Positions 1 to 5,901 of a DNA stretch of 8,582 nucleotides are shown one piece after another. The position numbers were made by a program, and so were the translations under genes. Position 1 is the stretch's first letter. Each line of letters begins with the position of its first letter. The notes under the pieces are model-generated. The model ran no database searches and was not told the origin of the DNA. It worked only from the letters and a program-made list of their open reading frames with translations. The DNA comes from Mycobacteriales bacterium. Lineage in GTDB: Bacteria > Actinomycetota > Actinomycetes > Mycobacteriales > Mycobacteriaceae. The stretch covers positions 1 through 8,582 of the forward strand of contig JAHABL010000021.1 in the NCBI GenBank assembly GCA_018376445.1, given 5' to 3'.

Positions 1-1
1 G

Positions 2-17
2 GGGCTGGAACCAGCCC
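2..17. repeat. short perfect inverted repeat upstream of tRNA-Gly
   Basis: GGGCTGG (2-8) and CCAGCCC (11-17) form a perfect 7-bp inverted repeat separated by two bases. It ends five bases before the tRNA. It could be the base of a hairpin ending an upstream transcript, or a processing signal for the tRNA precursor. No T tract follows and the left context is cut off by the window, so the role is a guess. Confidence 0.35.
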
Positions 18-22
18 TGCGC

Positions 23-96
23 GCGAGTGTAGTTCAATGGTAGAACGGCAGCCTTCCAAGCTGCACACGCGGGTTCGATTCCCGTCACTCGCTCCA
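23..96 (+). tRNA. tRNA-Gly (anticodon TCC), intact, integration target
   Basis: The cloverleaf folds completely. The acceptor stem is GCGAGTG (23-29) with CACTCGC (86-92). The D stem is GTTC/GAAC (32-35, 43-46). The anticodon stem is GCAGC/GCTGC (48-52, 60-64) with anticodon TCC at 55-57. The T stem is 69-73 with 81-85 around TTCGATT, with one G-T pair. T93 is the discriminator and CCA is encoded at 94-96. It reads glycine GGA/GGG codons. From base 51 (anticodon stem) to the 3' end it is identical to 8205-8250. The 3' half here was therefore supplied by the integrated element, which rebuilds a functional tRNA on integration, as tRNA-targeting elements usually do. Confidence 0.97.
51..96. repeat. 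attL core: 46-bp direct repeat, left copy
   Basis: Bases 51-96 (anticodon stem/loop through the encoded CCA of tRNA-Gly) are repeated without mismatch at 8205-8250 in the same orientation. Identity stops at once on both sides: A50 against G8204-side sequence C, and C97 against A8251. The block holds the imperfect palindrome GCAGC-cttccaa-GCTGC in part, a typical core for a tyrosine integrase crossing over in the anticodon loop. Exact length and orientation support calling this an attachment core. Confidence 0.93.
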
Positions 97-111
97 CTAC
101 TTTCCGTTGAA

Positions 112-147
112 ACGGCGCCGATTCCTCAACCAAGGGAACGGCGCCGT
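112..147 (+). terminator. strong hairpin after tRNA-Gly, possible terminator
   Basis: ACGGCGCCG (112-120) pairs with CGGCGCCGT (139-147). An inner TTCC/GGAA stem (122-125 with 135-138) extends it past one bulged A. No T tract follows, which is common for high-GC actinobacterial terminators. It lies between the tRNA and int1, so it may keep tRNA transcription out of the integrase. It is also inside the attL arm and could instead be a protein site. The stem is certain; its function is inferred. Confidence 0.55.
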
Positions 148-165
148 CTCGCTGGAAACGTGCAC

Positions 166-188
166 GCGTGACCAATCGTGACCAATGG
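166..188. repeat. left arm site: tandem CGTGACCAAT, matched at right end
   Basis: Two head-to-tail copies of CGTGACCAAT (167-176, 177-186) sit 70 bp inside the left core. The same 23-bp block recurs exactly at 8079-8101, inside the right end, in the same orientation. In the excised circle the two blocks would flank the core on either side. This is the layout of arm-type sites bound by the N-terminal domain of tyrosine integrases. The block ends 31 bp before the int1 start codon, so occupancy could also control int1 expression. Confidence 0.75.
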
Positions 189-219
189 AGTCGCCGGGCG
201 CTGCGGGAGAGGATCCCCG

Positions 220-1605
220 ATGCCACGGCGCAAGCCTATGCACTCGGCCTTCGGCACCGTGACCGGCCTGCCCTCAGGGCGCTTCCGGGTGCGGTACACC
301 GGCCCCGACGGCAGACGTCACTCAGCCCCCACCACCTTCGACACACGCGCCCAGGCAGAAGCCTGGCTGATCGGCGTACAGGCTGACGTGCTGCGCGGCA
401 CCTGGACAGCCCCCACCCTCACAGCCCCCACGACACTGGCCGAGTACATCCCTACCTTCCTGACCCACCGAGCCGCCGAACTGCGCCCCTCGACCCTGGG
501 CCTGTACGACCGCCTGGCACGCTGCTTCATCCTCACCCCCGTCGGAACCAGCCCCGCCACCACCGTGGACCTGTCCACGCTGCCCCTGGCACAGATCACC
601 ACCCCGCTCGTGCGCGACTGGCACACCGCCCTGTGCGACCAACTCGACCGCTCAGCCACCACACGCACCACGACCGCCGCCGTACGCGCCACCCGCCGCA
701 CCCACCCCGCCCGCGCCTGGGCCAAGGCCAGCGGGATCGACGTCCCGGCCACCGGGCGCCTGCCCCGCGCCGTCCTGGCCGCCTGGCAGGCCGCCGGACG
801 CCCTGAGCCAGCCCCGGACCTTAGGGAGGACACCGGACGCCGCCCAGGCCGCTGCCAGGCCTCCCAGGCCTACAGGCTGCTGCGAACCGTCCTCAACCAG
901 GCCGTGGAGGACGGGCTGATCGACCACAACCCCGCCCGTGTGCGAGGCGCAGGCACCTCACACGCCCCCGAACGCAAGCCCCTGACCCCCGCCGAGGTCT
1001 CGGCCCTGGCAGCCGCCATGCCGCCACACCTACGCGCCGCCGCCCTGCTGGCCGCCTACTCAGGACTGCGCCCCGGCGAGGTGTTCGCCCTACGACGCCG
1101 AGACATTGACCTGAGCGACCCAGCCAGCCCGACCGTGACCGTTGAGCGCACACAAACCAGTACGCGAGACCGCCAACCCACCATCGGCGCCCCCAAGACC
1201 GCCGCCGGACGGCGCACCGTCACCGTCCCGGCCACCGTCGCCCGCGCCCTGGCCCACCACCTGGACACCTACACCGCCCCCGGGCCCGACGCCCTGGCGT
1301 TCACGACCACCACAGGCGGCCCCGTGCTCGCCTCCCAGCGCTCACGCGCCATGGCCACCGCCCGCGCCACCATCGGGCGCGACGACGTGACATGGCACCA
1401 CCTGCGCCACACCGGCGCCACCCTGGCCGCCATCAGCGGCGCCACCATGGCCGAACTACAGGCACGCATCGGCCACGCCTCACCACGCGCCGCCGCCATC
1501 TACCAGCACGCCATCGCGGGCCGGGACGCACAGATCGCCGCGGCCCTGGACACCTACGCCGCTACACCCACCAACGTTGTGCCCCTGCGCCGCCTCAGCG
1601 CCTAA
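220..1605 (+). CDS. tyrosine integrase (int1) with embedded Lsr2-like module
   Basis: Site-specific tyrosine recombinase, 461 aa, expected to integrate and excise the element at tRNA-Gly. Residues 10-60 (FGTVTGLPSGRFRVRYTGPDG, strand-rich) look like the arm-DNA-binding domain. About 72-245 is the core-binding domain and about 255-440 the catalytic domain. The catalytic set is complete: R284 (SGLRPGE), K326, H393 and R396 (HHLRH), H419 (IGH), Y428. The core-binding domain is split by an insert at about 162-194 with the pattern RAWAKASGIDVPATGRLP, which matches the C-terminal DNA-binding domain of Lsr2. I chose ATG 220 because GGGAGAGG lies just upstream and the N terminus then aligns with int2. 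An in-frame GTG at 178 lies within the arm repeat. It is about 80% identical to int2 in the catalytic half. Confidence 0.93.
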   Translation: MPRRKPMHSAFGTVTGLPSGRFRVRYTGPDGRRHSAPTTFDTRAQAEAWLIGVQADVLRGTWTAPTLTAPTTLAEYIPTFLTHRAAELRPSTLGLYDRLARCFILTPVGTSPATTVDLSTLPLAQITTPLVRDWHTALCDQLDRSATTRTTTAAVRATRRTHPARAWAKASGIDVPATGRLPRAVLAAWQAAGRPEPAPDLREDTGRRPGRCQASQAYRLLRTVLNQAVEDGLIDHNPARVRGAGTSHAPERKPLTPAEVSALAAAMPPHLRAAALLAAYSGLRPGEVFALRRRDIDLSDPASPTVTVERTQTSTRDRQPTIGAPKTAAGRRTVTVPATVARALAHHLDTYTAPGPDALAFTTTTGGPVLASQRSRAMATARATIGRDDVTWHHLRHTGATLAAISGATMAELQARIGHASPRAAAIYQHAIAGRDAQIAAALDTYAATPTNVVPLRRLSA

Positions 1606-1688
1606 CCACCACCTGCACCCCGAACGCCGGGCATGCGTGCTGTGCTCGACACCTACTCGGCACTGCCCACCCATCTAGGAGAACCCTC
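1606..1688 (+). promoter_or_regulatory. int1-recombinase gap with leader shared with int2
   Basis: The 83-bp gap holds an imperfect hairpin, GTGCTCGA (1642-1649) with TCGGCAC (1657-1663), possibly a weak terminator or attenuator. Its last bases, CTAGGAGAACCCTC, directly precede ATG 1689 and supply a good Shine-Dalgarno (AGGAG). The same leader with one base changed precedes int2 at 6574-6587. I see no convincing -35/-10 pair. Confidence 0.45.
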
Positions 1689-3068
1689 ATGGCCACCCAC
1701 TCCCACCGTCCTACGGTTCTCGTGCACCGCCCGCTGAACGAGCCACAGGGACCCAACGGGCGACCTGACGCCCCACCGCTGCCCCCTGCCTGGGACAGCC
1801 TGATTAGGGTCTACCTGGCCGAGTGCGCCCAGACCGGCACCAAGCCCACCACCCTGACCGCTCGACGTGGACACCTGCGCCGCCTCGCCCTGGACCACCC
1901 CCACCACGCTCCCGGCGCCATCACAGCCCCCGACCTGCTGACATGGCTAGACAGCCTCGACCTAGCCCACGCCACCCGCCGCGGCATCCGCTACACCGTG
2001 CGAGGCTTCTTCGCCTGGGCCCAGGCAAGGGGCTACGTCTCAACCAGCCCAGCCAGACACCTGCCCCCGATCCCACGCATCGCCCCACCAGAGGGCCAGG
2101 ACGTGCCCGGACTCGACGACCCCCATGCTCAGGACCGCGCCCCCGTGCGCCGAACCGGCCCGGTCGCCGCGCCCATCCCACCCATGTGGGAGGAAGCGAT
2201 TACCGGATTCATGGCATTCGAACGCATCCAAGGACGCGCCACCACATCCCGAAAAAAGAACCGCGAACAACTCGCACACCTCGCCCGCACCATCCCCAAC
2301 GCCGAGAACGGCCCGTGGTCCGTGACCACCCCCACCCTGCTTCAGTGGTACACAGACCGCGAGATCGCCCTAGAAACACGCCACTCCCTACGCACCACCC
2401 TGCGAGCCTTCTACGCGTGGGGAGTCGCCGCCGGACACCTCACCACCTCACCGGCCGACGTGATCCCACCCGTACGCTGCCCCGGACCCAACCCGCACCC
2501 GCTACCCGACGACCTCCTAGGCCAGGCCCTGGCCAAAGCTGACGCGCGGCAGACCCTGATACTGCGCTGCGCAGCCGAGGCAGGCCTACGCCGCGCCGAG
2601 ATCGCCGCCATACACGCCCGCGACCTCCTACAGACCTCAGGCGGCACAGTCCTAGCCGTCCACGGCAAAGGCTCCAAACAACGACTAGTACCCCTCGCCC
2701 CCGGCCTGGCCGCGCTCCTGACCGACGCCACCAACGCCGACCCGCATGGCTACGCCCTACCCAACGGACAAGGCTCACACCTCAGCGCTGAACGCGTGGC
2801 AGACAGCGTGCGCCACCTGATCCCCTCGCCCTACACCCTGCACGCCCTACGCCACCGCTTCGCCACCACCGCCTACGACGCCACACGCGACCTGTTCTCC
2901 GTCCAACGACTCCTAGGCCACGCAAGCCCCACCACCACACAACGCTACGTAGCAACCGACGCCGACCAACTGCGCGCCGTTGTCGCCGCCGTGGCACAGC
3001 GCAGCGAGTACGCAGCCCTGCCTCGCCCCATCCCAGGGCCTGAACGTGGGAGAAATCGGGCCAAATGA
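1689..3068 (+). CDS. tyrosine recombinase with two tandem core-binding domains
   Basis: XerC/D-like tyrosine recombinase, 459 aa, unrelated in detail to int1 and int2. The catalytic domain (about 272-430) has all expected residues: R301 (GLRRAE), K327 (HGKGSK), H385 and R388 (HALRHRF), H411 (LLGH), Y420. Its N-terminal half is unusual, with two copies of a SAM-like core-binding domain (about 34-122 and 167-258). Each ends alike: GFFAWAQARGYVSTSPA in the first, AFYAWGVAAGHLTTSPA in the second. A 45-residue proline-rich linker joins them. Most family members of this size have one such domain plus an arm-binding domain. I chose ATG 1689 because AGGAG lies 7 bases upstream; the open frame to its left only shadows int1. 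Its role is inferred: it may resolve multimers, act on a second site, or be a leftover integrase. Confidence 0.88.
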   Translation: MATHSHRPTVLVHRPLNEPQGPNGRPDAPPLPPAWDSLIRVYLAECAQTGTKPTTLTARRGHLRRLALDHPHHAPGAITAPDLLTWLDSLDLAHATRRGIRYTVRGFFAWAQARGYVSTSPARHLPPIPRIAPPEGQDVPGLDDPHAQDRAPVRRTGPVAAPIPPMWEEAITGFMAFERIQGRATTSRKKNREQLAHLARTIPNAENGPWSVTTPTLLQWYTDREIALETRHSLRTTLRAFYAWGVAAGHLTTSPADVIPPVRCPGPNPHPLPDDLLGQALAKADARQTLILRCAAEAGLRRAEIAAIHARDLLQTSGGTVLAVHGKGSKQRLVPLAPGLAALLTDATNADPHGYALPNGQGSHLSAERVADSVRHLIPSPYTLHALRHRFATTAYDATRDLFSVQRLLGHASPTTTQRYVATDADQLRAVVAAVAQRSEYAALPRPIPGPERGRNRAK

Positions 3069-3112
3069 GGACCACACGGCAAATCTGCTTGCCCTAGGTA
3101 AACGTCCGCGCC

Positions 3113-3967
3113 ATGCTCTCACCCATGACACGCAGCCACCGCCGACCACGGCCCAACCCATCGCACGCACCCCGTGCACTGGGCCTCCGCCTGGCACGGC
3201 TGCACCCACTGATCACCTCCCACCCCGACGTTGCCGCCCTCATCGACGAACTGGCCAACGATCGCCGCCCTCGTAGCCAGTGGCGCCTCAACGTGGATGG
3301 CACCGTGTTGCGCGTGTGCACTGCGCTCAACGACGCGGCTACCTCGTTGCGCGTTTCTGGGCTGTCGCCTCATGCCATCCTCGCTGCTGAACGCTCTGCG
3401 GCCTGGCTGGCCTTCGAACTGTCGTACCTGCATACTCCACGGGGCGAATGGTCAGCTACCCGGCGTGCAGGGCGAGCCGCACGGATTCGGCGGGTGCACG
3501 GTGTACTCCGGCGGATTGTGATGCCCGAATCAACTGCCTTACAGCGCCTTCCCATCGTGGAAAGATGGGAGGATGAATGGGACGACGTAAGCGGGCACAC
3601 CGCCGGGCGTCTACTGCGTCCCCTTGAATGGCTCCGTTTCCAGGTCCACCCACATCCACGTTGCTCAATGCGTGCTTTTGCTCGTTACGAAGAATTGAAG
3701 CATCGGTGCAGAGACTTTTATGCCTACTACGCCGAGCGCGCCCTACACGACACGGCTACGTTCTCGTCGTTACCTGAGTTCGTGCCCGGCCTCGATGACG
3801 TACCCGCGCCAACATGGCGCCGGGCATCTAGCACTGACGCATGGCCGCCGCCGTGGCGGCCCGTCCTAGTCAGCCTGACGTGCGCGGTCCTGACCGCTGC
3901 CCCTCCTACCGTGGCCCCTGTGCCGGTGGGTGAGGGTAGTTGCGCCCGTTTCACCCTGGCCGCCTGA
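3113..3967 (+). CDS. hypothetical protein, 284 aa
   Basis: I do not recognise this protein. It is rich in Arg and Trp with a basic N terminus (MLSPMTRSHRRPRPNPSH) and a helical, Arg-rich middle (about 115-140, RRAGRAARIRRVHGVLRR). An acidic patch follows (150-160, ERWEDEWDD), then an aromatic stretch (about 199-210, CRDFYAYYAERA). No signal peptide, convincing membrane helix or nuclease motif is visible, although the last 35 residues are fairly hydrophobic. It begins 44 bp after the recombinase. ATG 3113 and ATG 3125 are both possible and neither has a strong ribosome site. Its codons use more A and T in third position than the two recombinase genes before it, which suggests a different source. 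The ORF is long and open, so it is probably a real gene. Confidence 0.7.
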   Translation: MLSPMTRSHRRPRPNPSHAPRALGLRLARLHPLITSHPDVAALIDELANDRRPRSQWRLNVDGTVLRVCTALNDAATSLRVSGLSPHAILAAERSAAWLAFELSYLHTPRGEWSATRRAGRAARIRRVHGVLRRIVMPESTALQRLPIVERWEDEWDDVSGHTAGRLLRPLEWLRFQVHPHPRCSMRAFARYEELKHRCRDFYAYYAERALHDTATFSSLPEFVPGLDDVPAPTWRRASSTDAWPPPWRPVLVSLTCAVLTAAPPTVAPVPVGEGSCARFTLAA

Positions 3968-4019
3968 AACCCCGTTAGGCGAGCCCTCACACCACACCAC
4001 CGGCATAGGCGCCCGGCGG

Positions 4020-4048
4020 CCTCTCAGTACACCCGTACCCCTGAGAGG
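4020..4048 (+). promoter_or_regulatory. hairpin holding the Shine-Dalgarno of the HTH-rep operon
   Basis: CCTCTCAG (4020-4027) and CTGAGAGG (4041-4048) form a perfect 8-bp inverted repeat with a 13-base loop. The right arm supplies GAGAGG, the only good ribosome site for GTG 4060, 11 bases downstream. Folding of the mRNA would hide it. As DNA, the palindrome could be an operator for the HTH protein encoded just after it. The 92-bp gap 3968-4059 holds no clear -10/-35. Confidence 0.6.
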
Positions 4049-4059
4049 ACACCCAAGCC

Positions 4060-4521
4060 GTGCCTACCCCTAACCCTCTGCGCCCCATCGGCACCCCGAC
4101 CGTCACCCTGCCGCTACTGCTGACCCGCTCCGACGTGGCAGGAATCTGCCGCGTTCACCCGATCACGGTCACGCGTTGGCTCAGTGGCGGCTCCCTACCC
4201 GTCCTTCGCATCGGCACCCGCCCGCGCGTCCCGGCGGCTGCCGTGCTGGACTACGCCACACGCGGCATGTCCGCTGACTGCCGTCGCACTTTCCTCACCG
4301 TGGCTGGCCCGGCCACAGTTGACGTACCGGCCATGCTGCGTCCTAACGAGGTCGCTCAGTGCCTGGCTGTCAGCCTGTCCACGGTCAACCGGCTGATCCG
4401 TGATGGCGAGTTGCCACGTGTGGGCACGGTGCGTTCGTGCCAGGTTCCCGCGACCGCCGTAGCCGCGTGGATCGACGCCAACACCACCCCCGCACGCGTC
4501 CCGCTGAGCCTGCGAGGCTAA
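4060..4521 (+). CDS. excisionase/MerR-like protein with two HTH domains
   Basis: 153-aa DNA-binding protein made of two excisionase-type (HTH_17-like) helix-turn-helix units. Unit 1 (about 20-65) begins LLTRSDVAGICRVHPITVTR and has a wing LPVLRIGTRPRVP. Unit 2 (about 92-139) begins MLRPNEVAQCLAVSLSTVNR and has a wing LPRVGTVRSCQVP, then AVAAWI. Family members are usually 60-80 aa with one unit. It probably serves as the recombination directionality factor (Xis) of the element, or as the operon repressor, or both. The start is GTG 4060, with GAGAGG upstream inside a hairpin. It is the first gene of the HTH-rep-HNH-int2 operon, and rep starts 3 bases after its stop. Confidence 0.85.
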   Translation: MPTPNPLRPIGTPTVTLPLLLTRSDVAGICRVHPITVTRWLSGGSLPVLRIGTRPRVPAAAVLDYATRGMSADCRRTFLTVAGPATVDVPAMLRPNEVAQCLAVSLSTVNRLIRDGELPRVGTVRSCQVPATAVAAWIDANTTPARVPLSLRG

Positions 4522-4524
4522 GCC

Positions 4525-5901
4525 ATGTCGGGCCACCTCACAGTTGACGGTGCCCGCCCACACGTCGCCACAGTCAGCGCAGCCATCGCCTCATGCCGAT
4601 ATCCCCTGACACCATCGGCCAGGCTCGTGGCCTACCTGCTGGCTGCTGACGACTACGGCAAAGGCACCGCCCCCGGACGCGACAATCTCAGCGGATGGGG
4701 ACACCTACCGCTCACCACTGTTCGCCGTGCCCTGTGCGACCTACGCACCCCACCTGCTGGCACGGACCCGCTTGTGACGACATCACGCACTCGGGCAGGG
4801 GAGGGGTGGCGTACCCGCTACGCCTTCACACCCTCATGGGCTAAGCACGCTCAGGCCTACGATCACGCCCAGCCGCTCACTGTCACGGGCGAGCGCCCAG
4901 CGGTCACGGACTGGGTAGCCTGCACGGCGCTTGCTTGCCAGCCTGTCAGCGTCCGGCTCGTGTCCTTCGTTCTTGCCTTGGCCTCGACCGACGGTCTGAC
5001 CGTGACAGCCACGAGGGCGGAACTGGCAGCCTGGACAGGGCTCAACCGAAAGAGCCTGGCCGCCACGCTCGCCACGCTAGACGCCCTCGGCGTCGTGCAG
5101 CCACAGGCTACGGGGAACGGCTACAGCCTTGCGACCCTGGCCACCTACAGGCAGGCCCTGGCCCGCATGGTCGCAGACCTGGACGCCCAAGGCCAGGCCC
5201 TGGACCCTGAGACGGCCTGCGTCTGGGCAAAAGGCAGACCTCGCAATGATGCCGCTCCTGCGCGGGCGCTGGCCCGGTGGCTAACGGCGACAGACAGCCA
5301 GAGCAGCCGAAGCGACGTTGTGGCTGCCTTCCTCACGCACATGGAGACCGAGGCAGCACCCTCTCAGCGGGGGAGACGGGCGACCTACTACAGGTTGGAG
5401 TTCCTGGCCTCGCAGGCACGTGACCGAACGGGGGTCCTAACGGGTCCAATTCAGGGCGCGGAACGGGGGTCTGAACGGGGGTCTGAACGGGTCCAATTCG
5501 CGACCAACCTGCCAGGTCTGAACGGGGGTCTGAACGGGGGTCTGAACGGGGGTCTGAACGGGTCCAAAACCGGGCGCGGAACGGGTGTAGAAATGTGCCC
5601 CCTCCCTAATACCCTTCCCTTCCCTACCCCTGACGGTTGGCCCGTCGGTGACCTGCCCGGGGAGGTTGTGCTAGCGGTGCGCGGCCCACTAGGTCCATTT
5701 GTCCGAGATACCCGCTTACCTCTCGATCCGGACACGCTGGCCCGTTGGGTCTTGGTCTACGCCGAGCGGGCCGGGCAGTCCTGGGACTGGGCGCTAGACC
5801 GGGTTCGTGCTCTCGCTGCCGAACCGTTGACCGGGGCGCGCGAGCCGTCCGCTGAACTGTGGCACCGGCTGCTGGCCCACCTGCCAGGCGGTGAGGGCTG
5901 A
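4525..5901 (+). CDS. probable replication initiator with internal iterons
   Basis: 458-aa protein with two winged-helix-like units. Unit 1 (about 25-103) contains TPSARLVAYLLAADDYGKG, LPLTTVRRALCDL and a wing RTRYAF. Unit 2 (about 130-205) contains QPVSVRLVSFVLALAS, TRAELAAWTGLNRKSLAATL and a wing NGYSL. Two such units in one protein are typical of plasmid and phage initiators, but no named family was recognised. Residues 301-352 are low-complexity (SERGSER, GLNGGLNGGLNGG) because the DNA there is an array of 12-bp repeats. The C terminus (about 400-455) is helical and may contact a host factor. GAGG at 4514-4517 serves ATG 4525, 3 bases after the HTH gene. The stop TGA overlaps an ATG (TGATG, 5899-5903). 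Initiator function is inferred from the domains, the iterons and the place between Xis-like and Int genes. A transcriptional regulator is the main alternative. Confidence 0.75.
   Translation: MSGHLTVDGARPHVATVSAAIASCRYPLTPSARLVAYLLAADDYGKGTAPGRDNLSGWGHLPLTTVRRALCDLRTPPAGTDPLVTTSRTRAGEGWRTRYAFTPSWAKHAQAYDHAQPLTVTGERPAVTDWVACTALACQPVSVRLVSFVLALASTDGLTVTATRAELAAWTGLNRKSLAATLATLDALGVVQPQATGNGYSLATLATYRQALARMVADLDAQGQALDPETACVWAKGRPRNDAAPARALARWLTATDSQSSRSDVVAAFLTHMETEAAPSQRGRRATYYRLEFLASQARDRTGVLTGPIQGAERGSERGSERVQFATNLPGLNGGLNGGLNGGLNGSKTGRGTGVEMCPLPNTLPFPTPDGWPVGDLPGEVVLAVRGPLGPFVRDTRLPLDPDTLARWVLVYAERAGQSWDWALDRVRALAAEPLTGAREPSAELWHRLLAHLPGGEG
5426..5590. repeat. 12-bp iteron array inside rep, candidate origin
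   Basis: About ten copies of GAACGGGGGTCT or the variant GAACGGGTCCAA occur in three groups. They lie at 5426-5437 with a degenerate TAACGGGTCC at 5438; at 5461, 5473 and 5485; and at 5520, 5532, 5544 and 5556, with a last partial copy at 5579. Each of these three groups ends in the GGGTCC form. The full units start at positions in all three codon phases, so the same DNA encodes TGV-LTG, ERGS and NGGL. That argues that the DNA, not the peptide, is conserved. Iterons inside the initiator gene are known for phage lambda ori within gene O. Confidence 0.8.

Noticed and set aside
178..219. GTG 178 as the int1 start
   Set aside because: It lies inside the arm repeat, lacks a ribosome site, and adds 14 residues not matched in int2. 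ATG 220 has GGGAGAGG upstream.
566..578. DnaA box (CTGTCCACG) in int1 and its match in int2
   Set aside because: It is coding sequence for the conserved residues DLST in both integrases and is explained by the protein.
1392..1688. Long N-terminal extension of the double-domain recombinase
   Set aside because: The frame is open but overlaps int1, shows no domain, and the strong ribosome site lies just before ATG 1689.
220..3967. Recombinase-in-trio (RIT) element made of int1, the second recombinase and the next gene
   Set aside because: RIT elements carry three adjacent, overlapping tyrosine recombinase genes. The third gene here has no recombinase motif, and the genes are separated by gaps of 83 and 44 bp.
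5426..5590. CRISPR array
   Set aside because: The units are 12 bp and mostly contiguous, without unique spacers, and lie within a coding frame.
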